Below are positions 30,920 to 40,180 of a stretch of DNA of 64,000 nt, piece by piece. The stretch lies in NCBI RefSeq assembly GCF_016862935.1, contig NZ_BONX01000007.1, positions 124,001 through 188,000 of the forward strand, written 5' to 3'. Source of the stretch: Plantactinospora mayteni. Lineage in GTDB: Bacteria; Actinomycetota; Actinomycetes; Mycobacteriales; Micromonosporaceae. How positions within the stretch are numbered: position 1 is the first letter of the stretch; every line of letters begins with the position of its first letter. The position numbers and the translations under genes are program-made. The notes beneath the pieces were generated by a model. The model saw only the letters and a program-made list of their open reading frames with translations. It was not told the DNA's origin and ran no database searches.

Positions 30920-33016
30920 ATGACACGTCTGATCACCGGGTACGCCATCCGGCGGCCCGTCGTCGTCCTCCTGCTCTGGGCGGCCGTCCTGGTCGGCGGC
31001 TTCGGGGTCGGGGTGGGAGTGTTCGAGCGCCTGACCGCCGACGTCGGCGGCGTACCGGGCAGCGAGTCCGACATCGCCCAGCAGCGGTTGGCCGACGCCC
31101 CGCCGGAGCCGGTCCGGATCACCGCCGTCGTCACCGGCCGACCCGCCACCGATCCGGCCGTCCAGGCCAGTGCCGCCGCCGCGATCGCCGAGGTACGCAC
31201 CATGCCGGGCATCGCCGAGGTCTCCGACCCGATCCCGTCGACGACGACCGGGCAGGCACTGCTGATCTCGGTCACCCTGGCTCCCGGCGACGACGAGACC
31301 GAGGCGGCCGAGGCGGCGGCGGCCCGGCTGCACCGGATCGAGGCACCGTCGGTGGTGGTCGGCGGCGGACCCATCAGCGACCAGGAGTTCAACTCGCAGG
31401 CCCAGCAGGACGTGGCCCGGGCGGAGGCTCTGAGCATGCCGGTGGTGCTGGTACTGCTCCTGCTGATCTTCGGTGGCCTGGTCGCGGCCGGGCTGCCGCT
31501 GCTGGTCGCCGTGGTCGGCATCGGCGGGACCTTCGGCCTGCTGTACGCCTTCAGCCTCGTCTCCGACGTCTCGGTCTACGCCGTCCAGGTCACCACGATG
31601 CTCGCGGTCGGGCTGGCGGTGGACTACGCGCTGCTGATGGTGAGCCGGTTCCGCGAGGAGCGGGTCACCGCGCCGGACGTGCCGACCGCGGTCACCCGGA
31701 CGGTCGCCACCGCCGGGCGTACCGTGCTGTTCGCCGGGCTGACCGTGGCGGTGGCGCTCACCGGCCTGCTGGTCTTCCCGGATCCGTTCCTCCGCTCGAT
31801 GGGGCTGGCCGGTGCCGCCGTGGTCGCGGTGGACATGCTGGCGGCGCTCACCCTGCTGCCCGCGCTGCTGGTACTGGTGGGCCGGCGGATCCCGGCCGCG
31901 AAGCCGCGTACCCGGGTCGGGGTGTTCGCCCGGGTGGCCGGGCTGGTGCAGCGCCGGCCGGTGCTGACCCTGCTCGCCACGGTCGGGTTGATGGGCACGC
32001 TGGCCGTACCGGTGCTGGATCTGCGGCTGTCGACCGGGGACCCCCGGCTGCTGCCGACCAGCACCCAGACCCGACAGATGTGGGACGCGTTCGGCACGCA
32101 CTTCCCGGACCGTACCGCCCCGGCCGACATCGTGGTGCTGGCCTCGGTGCCGGCCACCGACCCGGAGTTGGCCCGGTGGCAGGACCGGGTCGCCGCCGTA
32201 CCGGGAGTGACCCGGGTCGAGACGGTGCCGGCGGGTCCGAACCTGACCGTGCTGCGCGCGGCGCCCACCGCACCGCCCGAGGAGGCGGCGGCCGGGGAGA
32301 CGGTCACCGCCATCCGCGCGTTGCCGGCGCCGTTCGAGGTGGTGGTCACCGGCAACGCCGCCCGGCTGGTGGACTACCGGCAGATGCTCGCCGACCGGCT
32401 GCCCTGGGCGATCCTGGTGGTCGTACTCGCCACCCTGGTGCTGCTCTTCGCGCTCACCGGCTCGATATTGTTGCCAATCAAGGCCGTCCTCACCAACGTG
32501 CTCAGCCTCGGTGCCGCGCTCGGGGTGGTGGTCTGGGTCTTCCAGCAGGGCCACCTGGCCGGCCTGCTCGGCACGGTACGGCTCGACTCGACCCACCTCA
32601 CCGTGCCGGTACTGGTCGGCGCGATCGCGTTCGGGCTCTCGGTGGACTACGAGGTGTTCCTGCTGTCCCGGATCCGGGAACGCTGGCTCGCCGGCGCCGA
32701 TCCGCAGCGGGCGGTGGCCGAGGGGTTGCAGCGGACCGGTGCGATCGTCACCTCGGCGGCGTTGCTGCTGGTGGTGGTCTTCGCCGGGTTCCTGGTCGGC
32801 GGTTTCGCCCCGGTCAAGGCGATCGGGCTCGGCCTGGTGCTGGCGATCGCCCTGGACGCCACGGTGGTCCGGATGCTGCTGGTGCCGGCCACCATGACCC
32901 TGCTCGGCCGGTACAACTGGTCGGCGCCTGGGCCGTTGCGCCGGCTGCACGCCCGGATCGAGTTGCGGGAGGCCGAGCCGGCACCGCCGGCACCCGCCCC
33001 GGCCCTGATCCGGTAA
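30920..33016 (+). CDS. MMPL-family RND transporter
   Basis: A 698-residue inner-membrane transporter with the MmpL duplicated layout: helix 1 (VVVLLLWAAVLVGGFGVGVG), a periplasmic porter-like loop, five helices (MPVVLVLLLLIFGGLVAAGL onward), then a second loop and a second helix bundle. The proton-relay region contains VGLAVDYALLMVSRFREE and GLSVDYEVFLLSRIRERW, the paired GxxxDY motifs of MmpL proteins. A GGAG ribosome-binding site precedes the ATG. It lies 131 bases after the two-component pair on the same strand, suggesting regulated export of a lipid or a drug. Substrate is not deducible. Confidence 0.93.
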   Translation: MTRLITGYAIRRPVVVLLLWAAVLVGGFGVGVGVFERLTADVGGVPGSESDIAQQRLADAPPEPVRITAVVTGRPATDPAVQASAAAAIAEVRTMPGIAEVSDPIPSTTTGQALLISVTLAPGDDETEAAEAAAARLHRIEAPSVVVGGGPISDQEFNSQAQQDVARAEALSMPVVLVLLLLIFGGLVAAGLPLLVAVVGIGGTFGLLYAFSLVSDVSVYAVQVTTMLAVGLAVDYALLMVSRFREERVTAPDVPTAVTRTVATAGRTVLFAGLTVAVALTGLLVFPDPFLRSMGLAGAAVVAVDMLAALTLLPALLVLVGRRIPAAKPRTRVGVFARVAGLVQRRPVLTLLATVGLMGTLAVPVLDLRLSTGDPRLLPTSTQTRQMWDAFGTHFPDRTAPADIVVLASVPATDPELARWQDRVAAVPGVTRVETVPAGPNLTVLRAAPTAPPEEAAAGETVTAIRALPAPFEVVVTGNAARLVDYRQMLADRLPWAILVVVLATLVLLFALTGSILLPIKAVLTNVLSLGAALGVVVWVFQQGHLAGLLGTVRLDSTHLTVPVLVGAIAFGLSVDYEVFLLSRIRERWLAGADPQRAVAEGLQRTGAIVTSAALLLVVVFAGFLVGGFAPVKAIGLGLVLAIALDATVVRMLLVPATMTLLGRYNWSAPGPLRRLHARIELREAEPAPPAPAPALIR

Positions 33017-33226
33017 CCGCTGCCGCGCTGCTCCGACACCGTCCCGCCGTCGCCGACGCCACCTCGAATCCGGGGAAGGTTCGGCGGCGGCGGGGCGGTG
33101 AACGGGGTACCTCCGACGAATGAAGGAAACCGCCGAGCCTTAAAAGATCCTTGGAGGATGTTGACTTGTGATCGACAGGAAGCCATCCTCGTCGATATTC
33201 AACCCCCGCTCGGTATGGAGGACCCC

Positions 33227-33967
33227 ATGCTCAGACGTACCGTTCGAATACTCGCGGCGCTCACCATGGCTGCCGCGGCAACCCTCGTCGCGACCGTTGC
33301 CACGGCCGGCCCCGCCCAGGCCGACGGCTGCTACACCTGGGGCCGGACCCTCTCCGAGGGAATGTCCGGCGAGGACGTACGGCAGTTGCAGATCCGCGTC
33401 GCCGGCTACCCCGGCTACAACGCGGTACTCGGCATCGACGGCGCCTTCGGGCCGGCCACCCGGGCCGCGGTGGTCCGCTTCCAGCAGGCGTACGGGCTCG
33501 GTGCCGACGGCATCGCCGGCCCGCAGACGTTCGACCGGATCTACGCCCTCCAGGACGACGACTGCACCCCGGTCAGCTTCAGCTACGCCGAGTTGAACGA
33601 CTGCAACTCGGACTGGTCCGGCGGCGCCGTCTCGGCCGCCACCGCCCGAGCCAACGCACTGGTGAACATGTGGAAGCTCCAGGCCATGCGGCACGCCCTC
33701 GGTGACCAGCAGATCGTCGTCACCAGCGCCTTCCGCAGCCACGCCTGCAACAACGCCGTCGGCGGCTCGGCCACCAGCCGGCACCTCTACGGCGACGCGG
33801 TCGACCTCGGCGCCGGGCCGCACAGCCTGTGCCGGCTCGCCCAGCAGGCCCGCAACCACGGCTGGCGGGAGATCCTCGGCCCCGGCTACCCCGGACACAG
33901 CGACCACACCCACGTGGCGCACAAGTCGAGCCGTACCTGGTCGGCGAGCACCTGCGGCGTCTCCTGA
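33227..33967 (+). CDS. Secreted D-Ala-D-Ala carboxypeptidase, peptidase M15A with peptidoglycan-binding domain
   Basis: A 246-residue cell-wall enzyme. A signal peptide ends near GPAQA (about residue 32). Residues about 40-108 are a PG_binding_1 domain (EDVRQLQIRVAGYPGYNA, IDGAFGPATRAAVVRFQQ). Residues about 120-246 form the M15A catalytic domain, with zinc ligands His and Asp in SRHLYGDAVDLG and His in SDHTHVAH. Cys residues are spaced as in the secreted Streptomyces albus G zinc peptidase. GGAGG lies 6 nt before the ATG at 33227, which excludes longer upstream frames. It ends before a hairpin shared with the convergent operon. Confidence 0.94.
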   Translation: MLRRTVRILAALTMAAAATLVATVATAGPAQADGCYTWGRTLSEGMSGEDVRQLQIRVAGYPGYNAVLGIDGAFGPATRAAVVRFQQAYGLGADGIAGPQTFDRIYALQDDDCTPVSFSYAELNDCNSDWSGGAVSAATARANALVNMWKLQAMRHALGDQQIVVTSAFRSHACNNAVGGSATSRHLYGDAVDLGAGPHSLCRLAQQARNHGWREILGPGYPGHSDHTHVAHKSSRTWSASTCGVS

Positions 33968-34029
33968 CCGCACCGCCGGCCGCCCGTCGGCGGCGGGACG
34001 GGCAGCGGCGGGCCCACAACGCACGGCGA

Positions 34030-34059
34030 GGCTCCTTCCGGCCTAACCCGGAAGGGGCC
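34030..34059. terminator. Convergent hairpin terminator
   Basis: GGCTCCTTCCGG (34030-34041), loop CCTAAC, and CCGGAAGGGGCC (34048-34059) form a 12-bp stem with one T-G pair. It lies between the carboxypeptidase and the convergent sensor-kinase operon and can serve both. Confidence 0.8.
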
Positions 34060-34089
34060 CCGCCCTCAGGCCAGGGGACCGTCGAACCC

Positions 34090-35355
34090 TCAGGACAGCG
34101 GGGAGGACGACGGCGGCTCGGCGTCGTCGGTGCGGTCCGCCGCCGGCAGCCAGAGTACGAAGGTGCTGCCCCGGCCGACCGAGGAGAAGAGCGCCACCTG
34201 ACCGCCGTGTGACTCGGTGATCTGCCGGACGATCGCCAACCCCAGTCCGGTACGCCGCTCGGCCCTCGCCGCCGGATCCGTCCGACCGCGCCAGAACCGG
34301 TCGAAGACCCGGGACTGGTCGGCGGCGGCGATCCCCGGCCCCTCGTCGGCGACACCGACCCAGAGCCAGCCGCCGATCCGCCCGGCCGCCACCGTGACCG
34401 TACCGCCGGCCGGGGAGAGGCGTACCGCGTTGGAGAGCAGGTTGCCGACCGCTCGGCGCAACGCGTCGTGGTCACCGATCAGCAGCAGGTCGGGCCGGAC
34501 GTCGTACCGGACGAAGACCTGGCGGGCGGCGGCGACCGCGGCGAACTCCTCGCCCGCCTCACGGGCGACCTCGCCGAGCAGCACGTCGGTGTCGGCGAGC
34601 GCGTCGGCCCGGCGGCGTGCCGTGGCGAGCAGGTCCTCGACCAGCCGGGACATCCGGTTGGTGGCCCGGTCGATGACCGCGACCGCCCGGGTCCGTTCCG
34701 CGTCGGTGGCGTCCGGCGCGTCGAGCAGCGAGGCGTCCAGGTTGGCCCGGATGATCGCCAGCGGACTGCGCAGTTCGTGCGACGCGTCGTCGATGAGCTG
34801 GCGCTGGGTCCGGAACGCCTCCTCCAGCCGGTCGAGCATCGAGTCGATGGTGTCGCCGAGTTCGCGCAGCTCGTCCCGGGTACCGGCCAGCCGGATCCGC
34901 CGGGACAGATCGGTGGCCTGGATCTCCCGGGTGGTACGCGCGATCGCGCCCACCGGTCGCAGCGCCCGCCCGGACAACACCCAGCCGATGCCGAGACTGG
35001 CGACGAAGAGCCCGGCCAGCGCGATCAGCGAGTAGTTGCGCAGAGTCTCCAGGGTACGGAAGTTGACCTCCGACTCGATCTCGTCCACCTCGGCCACGGT
35101 CAGGGTCCCGACCGTCCGGCCGTGCTTCACCACGTCCGCCTCGTACTGGTTGGTGATCGGCTTCGGGTTGGTGCTGTATTCCACCGCCAGATAGGTGACG
35201 GCGAGCCCGGCCCCGGCCAGCGCGAAGAGCAGCGTGGAATAGAGCACGGTGAGCCGGAACCGGATCGACTGCACGAACGGCAGCCAGCCCCGCAACCGCC
35301 GACCCGGCGCGGACATCACGCCACCTCCCGTGACCACCGGTTCCGAGGTCGGCAT
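34090..35355 (-). CDS. HisKA-type sensor histidine kinase
   Basis: A 421-residue membrane kinase. Two helices (LTVLYSTLLFALAGAGLAVT at about 35-54 and YSLIALAGLFVASLGIGWVL at about 107-127) flank an extracytoplasmic loop of about 50 residues. A HAMP domain (RALRPVGAIARTTREI) and H-box (DDASHELRSPLAI) follow. The ATPase part has NLLSNAVRLSP, DEGPGIAAAD and TGLGLAIVRQI. The start used (35355) has GGGAGGTGG at good spacing; an equally good site precedes ATG 35316, because this segment is duplicated (see repeat). It is the last gene of the MoxR-VWA-HtrA operon and partner of the OmpR regulator just upstream. Confidence 0.93.
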   Translation of the reverse strand: MPTSEPVVTGGGVMSAPGRRLRGWLPFVQSIRFRLTVLYSTLLFALAGAGLAVTYLAVEYSTNPKPITNQYEADVVKHGRTVGTLTVAEVDEIESEVNFRTLETLRNYSLIALAGLFVASLGIGWVLSGRALRPVGAIARTTREIQATDLSRRIRLAGTRDELRELGDTIDSMLDRLEEAFRTQRQLIDDASHELRSPLAIIRANLDASLLDAPDATDAERTRAVAVIDRATNRMSRLVEDLLATARRRADALADTDVLLGEVAREAGEEFAAVAAARQVFVRYDVRPDLLLIGDHDALRRAVGNLLSNAVRLSPAGGTVTVAAGRIGGWLWVGVADEGPGIAAADQSRVFDRFWRGRTDPAARAERRTGLGLAIVRQITESHGGQVALFSSVGRGSTFVLWLPAADRTDDAEPPSSSPLS

Positions 35356-35413
35356 CAGGCCACCTCCCGCAGCCGTGGACAGCGGCCCGACATCAGGCCA
35401 CCTCCCGCAGCCG
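35314..35413. repeat. Duplicated end of the response-regulator gene creating extra ribosome-binding sites
   Basis: CATCAGGCCACCTCCCGCAG occurs at 35353-35372 and again at 35391-35410 (matching through 35375/35413), period 38 bp. A related CATCACGCCACCTCCCGTGA begins at 35314. The distal copy encodes the last residues and stop of the OmpR regulator. The proximal copies give GGGAGGTGG ribosome-binding sites to the two possible starts of the sensor kinase. Confidence 0.85.
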
Positions 35414-36073
35414 GTAGCCGCGTCCCACCACGGTCTCGATCGCCTCGCCGCCGAGCTTGCGGCGCAGCGTACCGACGGTGACCCGGACCGTCTGGGTGAA
35501 CGGGTCGGCGTTGGCGTCCCAGACGTGCTCCAGCAGTTCCTCCGCCGAGACCACGTGACCGGGGCGGGTCATCAGGTATTCCAGCACCCCGAACTCCTTG
35601 CGGGTCAGGTGCAGCCGGCTGCCGTCCCGGCTCGCCTCCTGCCGGGCCACGTCGAGCCGGAGCGGGCCGACCCGCAGCACCGCCGACCCACCGCCGGAGT
35701 CCCGGCGCAGCAGCGCGCGTACCCGGGCCAGCAGTTCGGCCAGGGCGAACGGCTTCACCAGGTAGTCGTCGGCGCCCTCGTCCAGCCCGCGTACCCGGTC
35801 GTGCAGCGCGCCCCGGGCGGTGAGCATCAGTACCCGCAGGTCGCTGCCGCCCTCGACCGGTACCTCGCCCCGGCGGATCGCGTGGCAGACCGCGAATCCG
35901 TCCCCGTCCGGCAGGTTCACGTCGAGCAGCATCAGGTCGTACGCGTTGACCGCCAACCGCTCGTACGCCTGCTCGACGTCGGTGGCGACGTCCACCGCGT
36001 ACCCCGCGCGGACCAGACCGAGCCGTACCGCGTCGGCCAGGTCCTCCTCGTCCTCCACCACCAGTAGCCGCAT
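35393..36073 (-). CDS. OmpR/PhoB-family response regulator
   Basis: A 226-residue regulator. Receiver: acidic pair in LLVVEDEEDLADA, phospho-acceptor in LMLLDVNLPDGDG, Thr in VLMLTARGALHD and Lys in DYLVKPFAL. Output: winged helix (HLTRKEFGVLEYLMTRPGHV, TVRVTVGTLRRKLGG, VGRGYRLREVA). It lies 9 bases after the HtrA gene stop and 37 before the kinase, consistent with operon expression. The coupling with an HtrA-like protease suggests envelope-stress sensing (inference). Confidence 0.95.
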   Translation of the reverse strand: MRLLVVEDEEDLADAVRLGLVRAGYAVDVATDVEQAYERLAVNAYDLMLLDVNLPDGDGFAVCHAIRRGEVPVEGGSDLRVLMLTARGALHDRVRGLDEGADDYLVKPFALAELLARVRALLRRDSGGGSAVLRVGPLRLDVARQEASRDGSRLHLTRKEFGVLEYLMTRPGHVVSAEELLEHVWDANADPFTQTVRVTVGTLRRKLGGEAIETVVGRGYRLREVA

Positions 36074-36082
36074 GATCCGACG

Positions 36083-36988
36083 CTATCCGCCGTTCCTGAT
36101 GATCCGCTCGGCCGCCCGCTGGGCCCGGTCGATCGGGATCGCGAAGCCGATGCCGATGTTGCCGCTGCCCTCCAGGGTGGCGATCGCGGTGTTGACCCCG
36201 ACGACCTCGCCCCGGGCGTTCACCAGCGGTCCGCCGGAGTTGCCCGGGTTGATCGAGGCGTCGGTCTGGATCGCGCTCTGCCGGGCACCGCTGTTGCCGA
36301 GCCGTACCTGCCGGTCGAGCGCGCTGACGATCCCGGCGGTGACGGTGCCGGAGAGCCCCAGCGGGGAGCCGACCGCGAGCACCGGTTCGCCGACCCGCAC
36401 GTCGGCGGCGGCGATCCGCAGCGGCTGTAGCACCCCGGCCGAGCTGACCCGGAGTACCGCGATGTCGCTGCCCGGGTCGCGGCCGACCACCTCGGCGTCC
36501 AGTCGTCGGCCGTCCTGGCCGACCACGCTCACCGTCGTCGCGCCGGCCACCACGTGGCTGTTGGTGATGACGTGCCGCTCGTCGACGGCGAAGCCGGATC
36601 CGCCGGCCCGGCCGGCCCGCACCGACAACACTCCCGGCAGTGCGGTGGCGGCGGCTCCGACCAGGTCGTTCGGCACGGTGCCGCCGCCGCTCGGCGCGGG
36701 CGCCGGCGACAGCGGGGTCGCCGGTGCGGGAGCGGCCAGTTCCGGTGCCGGCTCGTCCGCCGCGACGTATCCGCCGGCCACCGCCCCCGAGGCCGCCGAA
36801 AGGGCCACCACCGCCAGCCCGGCCAGCAACGTCCGCCGCCACCGCGCCGCTCCGGCCGCCGGCTCCTTTTCGGGTACGCCCACCGGGGCGGCCGGCCCCG
36901 GCCAGGCGTCCAGCGCGGGGGAGACGAAGCCCGGTCCCCGGGGCCGGCCCAGTCCCGGTGGTGCCGCCGTCACCTCTGCCTGCTCCAT
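36083..36988 (-). CDS. HtrA/DegP-like trypsin-type protease, membrane anchored, without PDZ domain
   Basis: A 301-residue protease. A cytoplasmic Pro-rich N-terminus is followed by a membrane helix at about 53-73 (TLLAGLAVVALSAASGAVAG) and a Pro/Ala linker. The catalytic domain has His in VITNSHVVAGA, Asp in GRDPGSDIAVLRV and Ser in INPGNSGGPLVNARGEV. The domain ends at residue 301 with no PDZ module, shorter than classical DegP (about 450) and similar to short actinobacterial HtrA/MarP forms. The ATG at 36988 has GGAGAG upstream. It lies between a VWA protein and a two-component system, all co-directional. Confidence 0.92.
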   Translation of the reverse strand: MEQAEVTAAPPGLGRPRGPGFVSPALDAWPGPAAPVGVPEKEPAAGAARWRRTLLAGLAVVALSAASGAVAGGYVAADEPAPELAAPAPATPLSPAPAPSGGGTVPNDLVGAAATALPGVLSVRAGRAGGSGFAVDERHVITNSHVVAGATTVSVVGQDGRRLDAEVVGRDPGSDIAVLRVSSAGVLQPLRIAAADVRVGEPVLAVGSPLGLSGTVTAGIVSALDRQVRLGNSGARQSAIQTDASINPGNSGGPLVNARGEVVGVNTAIATLEGSGNIGIGFAIPIDRAQRAAERIIRNGG

Positions 36989-37044
36989 CTCTCCGCCACT
37001 CCCTCCACTGTGGAAATCCGGGTGGAAATCCGTGCCGTGCCGGA

Positions 37045-38004
37045 TCACGGGATCCGGGCGAACCAGAACATCGACGCGGCGGCGGCGAGCAGCGCCAGGA
37101 TCAGGCCGATCCCGATGAACCGGGCGGAGACGTCCTGCCGCTCCAAGGTGTAGCCGACCGAGCTGCCGATGTCGGAGTAGACCGCCCGCAGTTCGTCGCT
37201 GCTGCCCGCCTCGTGGTAGCCGCCACCGGTCTGCTCGGCGACCATCCGCAGCGTCTCGCCGTCCACCGGTACGGTCATCGGTCGGCTGCCCTGCTCGATC
37301 ACCCCGTCCGAGGTGCCGAACGCGATGGCGTCCACCGGTACCCCGGCACTGCGGGCGTCGGCCGCCGCCTCCTCCGGATCGCTGCCGGAGGTGTTCGCGC
37401 CGTCCGAGAGCACCACCACCCGGGCCGGTGGTGGATCCTCGACGGCCTGCCCGTCCAGGGTGGCGATCGTCTCCAGCGCGGTGGCGATCGCGTCCCCGAT
37501 CGCGGTGCCCTGCTGCCCGGTGCCGCCCTCGACCAGCCGTTCGATGCCGGCGTCCAGCATCTGCCGATCCGTTCCCGGTGCGACGAAGACCGAGGCGTTG
37601 CCGGCGAAGGCGACCAGCCCGACGTTGAACTCCTCGGGCAGCCCGTCGACGAACTCCCGGGCCGCCGCCTTGGCCGAGCTGAGCCGGTCCGGCGGTACGT
37701 CGTCGGCGAGCATCGACAGCGACACGTCCACCGCGATCACCACGGTGGCCCGCTCGCGCGGCACGCGTACCTCGTCGGTGGGGCGGGCGAAGCCGACCAC
37801 CAGCAGCCCCAGCATGGCCAGGAAGAGGCTCGCCGGCACGTGCCGCCGCCAGCCCGGTCGGCTCGGCGCCACCCGGTCCAGCAGCCGAAGATTGGTGAAG
37901 CGGACCGCGTAGCGGCTGCGGCGGCGCTGCATCACCAGGTACGCCACGGCCAGCGCCGCCACGCCGGCCAGCAGCCACAGCCGCCCCGGACTCTCCAGCG
38001 TCAT
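37045..38004 (-). CDS. VWA-domain membrane protein (BatA-like)
   Basis: A 319-residue protein with two N-terminal helices (LWLLAGVAALAVAYLVM; VPASLFLAMLGLLVVGFA) and a C-terminal helix (FIGIGLILALLAAAASMFWF). The von Willebrand A domain between them has the MIDAS motif DVSLSM, the GTAIGDAI threonine loop and VVVLSDGANTSG. In the MoxR-Bat systems such proteins act with a MoxR ATPase in envelope or metal-centre maturation. It is separated by 10 bases from the DUF58 gene and by 56 from the protease gene. Confidence 0.94.
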   Translation of the reverse strand: MTLESPGRLWLLAGVAALAVAYLVMQRRRSRYAVRFTNLRLLDRVAPSRPGWRRHVPASLFLAMLGLLVVGFARPTDEVRVPRERATVVIAVDVSLSMLADDVPPDRLSSAKAAAREFVDGLPEEFNVGLVAFAGNASVFVAPGTDRQMLDAGIERLVEGGTGQQGTAIGDAIATALETIATLDGQAVEDPPPARVVVLSDGANTSGSDPEEAAADARSAGVPVDAIAFGTSDGVIEQGSRPMTVPVDGETLRMVAEQTGGGYHEAGSSDELRAVYSDIGSSVGYTLERQDVSARFIGIGLILALLAAAASMFWFARIP

Positions 38005-38014
38005 CGTTTCTCCC

Positions 38015-39025
38015 TCATGCTGCGCCGCCGGTCGGGCCGGGGGTGCGGGCTGCCGCCGCCAGGCGGCGCTGGGCGTACACGTGCCGGACGATGTCGGTCA
38101 CCCAGTCCCGGTCGGTACGCAGCGCCAGGTGTGCCGCGCCGGCCCGACGCAGTGCCGCCCGGACCAGTACGCGCTGCTGACGCGCCGCGTCGGCGTACCG
38201 CTCGCGCAGTCGCCGGCTCCCGGTGGAGACCTCGCGGCGCCGCCCGCTCTCCGGGTCGACCAGGGTGATCAGCCCGACGTCCGGCAGCTCCAGTTCGCGC
38301 GGGTCGGTCACCTCGACCGCCAGCACCTGGTGCCGGACCGCGAGCCGGCGCAGCTCGGTCTCCCACTCCGGTCGCTCCGTCTCCCACCCCGGCCGGTCCT
38401 TTGTGTCTAGACCCGGCACGCCGTCCGGCAGCCCGTCCAGCCAGTCGGAGACGACCACCACCAGACCCCGGCGCGGCGCCGCGCGGTGCAGCCCGGCGAG
38501 CGCGTCCGCCAGCGCCGGTGGCGGGGACCCGGCCGGGCCGCGCGGTGCGGCCAGCAGCGTGTGCAGCAGGCCGAGCAGATGCTCCCGGCCGGTACGCGCC
38601 GGAAAGCGCCGGATCCCGTCCGCGCCGAGCAGGTGCCCGCCGAGCCGGTTGCCGAAGTTCGCCGTCAGATAGCCGATCGCCGCCGTGGCAGCCACCGCCA
38701 GTTCCCGCTTCTCCAGCTCGGCGGTGCCGAAGTCCATGCTCGGGGTGGAGTCGACCAGCAGCCAGGTGGTCAGTTCCCGGTCGGCGTCCACCTCCCGCAC
38801 GTGCGGCACCCCGGTACGCGCCGTCACCGCCCAGTCCATCCGGCGCACCTCGTCCTCGCCGGGCCGGTACTCCCGACTGCCGGTCAGCTCGCTCCCGGCG
38901 CCCGGCAGCAGACCCAGGTGCTGGCCGTGCAGCAGCCCGTCGAGCCGCCGGGTGATCGCCAGTTCCAGCCGGCGCAACCGACGGTGCGGCGCGAGGTGAT
39001 GCACGGTGGCGTATCCCTCGTTCAT
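38015..39025 (-). CDS. DUF58 protein (MoxR-associated)
   Basis: A 336-residue DUF58 protein. The defining segment is GSELTGSREYRPGEDEVRRM followed by DWAVTARTGVPHVREVDADRE and LLVDSTPSMDFG, which resembles a VWA MIDAS (DSTPS). The C-terminus contains VVVVSDWLD. DUF58 proteins are constant neighbours of MoxR ATPases and VWA proteins, as here. The ATG at 39025 follows GAGGGGACGG; an upstream frame to 39121 overlaps the MoxR stop and looks non-coding. Confidence 0.92.
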   Translation of the reverse strand: MNEGYATVHHLAPHRRLRRLELAITRRLDGLLHGQHLGLLPGAGSELTGSREYRPGEDEVRRMDWAVTARTGVPHVREVDADRELTTWLLVDSTPSMDFGTAELEKRELAVAATAAIGYLTANFGNRLGGHLLGADGIRRFPARTGREHLLGLLHTLLAAPRGPAGSPPPALADALAGLHRAAPRRGLVVVVSDWLDGLPDGVPGLDTKDRPGWETERPEWETELRRLAVRHQVLAVEVTDPRELELPDVGLITLVDPESGRRREVSTGSRRLRERYADAARQQRVLVRAALRRAGAAHLALRTDRDWVTDIVRHVYAQRRLAAAARTPGPTGGAA

Positions 39026-39117
39026 CCGATCCGTCCCCTCCCGTTTCTCCGGTCCGTTCGGCGTGGCGGGCGGCGGGACCACCGCCGCCCGGCCCGCCCG
39101 CCGGTTCGACCTGCGCC

Positions 39118-40170
39118 TCACGCCGCCTGCCCCGCCTGCCGCGTCTGCTCGGCCTGCTCCGCCTGGCGCGTCTGCTCCGCCTGATGCGGGGCGATCTGCG
39201 GCGGTGGCACCGCGCCGACCAGCCGGCGTACCACGGAATCGGCCGTGACCCCGTCGGCGACCGCGTCGAACGACAGCACCAGCCGATGCGCCAGTACGTC
39301 GACCGCCAGCTCGGTGACGTCGGCCGGCAGCACGTACTCCCGGCCCCGCAGCAGGGCCAGTGCCCGGGCGGCGGCGACCAGCCCGAGGGTGGCCCGGGGA
39401 CTCGCCCCGTACGCGAGCCGCGCCGAGAGGTCGCCCGCGCCGAACCGGTCCGGATGCCGGGTGGCCACCACCAGCCGCACCACGTACTCGGCGATGGCGT
39501 GGTGCACGAACACCCCACGCGCCCGCTCCTGGAGGGCGCGCAGCCGGGCCGGGTCCAGCACCGTTCGGGGCTCCGGCCGGGTGGTGCCCATCCGGTAGAG
39601 GATGCCCAGCTCCTCGTCGTCGGTGGGGTAGTCGACGAGGATCTTCAGCAGGAAGCGGTCCCGTTGCGCCTCCGGTAGCTGGTAGACCCCCTCCGACTCG
39701 ATCGGGTTCTGGGTCGCCAGCACCAGGAACGGCTCCGGCACCGGATAACTCCGGCCACCGATCGACACCTGCCGCTCGGCCATCGCCTCCAGCAACGCCG
39801 ACTGCACCTTCGCCGGCGCCCGGTTGATCTCGTCGGCCAACACCAGGTTCGCCATCACCGGACCCAGCTCCACGTCGAAACTCTCCGCCGACGCCCGGTA
39901 GATCCGGGTACCCACGATGTCCGACGGCACCAGGTCCGGAGTGAACTGGATCCGCGAGAACGCCCCACCGACCGTGGTGGCCAGGGTCTGCGCGGCGAGC
40001 GTCTTCGCCACCCCCGGTACGCCCTCCAACAGGCAGTGCCCGTCGGCCAGCAACGCGGTGAAGAGCCGCTCCACCAACCTGTCCTGCCCGACGATCACCC
40101 GCTTGACCTCGAACATCGCCTGTTCGAGCGCGACGTGTGGTGCCTCCGGCCCGACTGCGGTGATGCTCAT
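39118..40170 (-). CDS. MoxR-family AAA+ ATPase
   Basis: A 350-residue ATPase. Walker A is EGVPGVAKTLAAQTL, Walker B is LVLADEINRAPAKVQSALLE, and ATQNPIESEGVYQLPEAQRD contains sensor 1 and the Arg finger region. MoxR proteins act as chaperone-like ATPases with VWA partners. The last 20 residues or so are a Gln/Glu/Ala repeat (AEQTRQAEQAEQTRQAGQ) beyond the usual family end, a likely slippage product. It starts 10 bases after the small secreted protein gene. Confidence 0.95.
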   Translation of the reverse strand: MSITAVGPEAPHVALEQAMFEVKRVIVGQDRLVERLFTALLADGHCLLEGVPGVAKTLAAQTLATTVGGAFSRIQFTPDLVPSDIVGTRIYRASAESFDVELGPVMANLVLADEINRAPAKVQSALLEAMAERQVSIGGRSYPVPEPFLVLATQNPIESEGVYQLPEAQRDRFLLKILVDYPTDDEELGILYRMGTTRPEPRTVLDPARLRALQERARGVFVHHAIAEYVVRLVVATRHPDRFGAGDLSARLAYGASPRATLGLVAAARALALLRGREYVLPADVTELAVDVLAHRLVLSFDAVADGVTADSVVRRLVGAVPPPQIAPHQAEQTRQAEQAEQTRQAGQAA

Positions 40171-40180
40171 CGGCGAGCCC

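Noticed and set aside
33098-33226. Earlier starts for the M15 carboxypeptidase
   Set aside because: The ATG at 33227 has a GGAGG site and begins a signal peptide; upstream codons do not.
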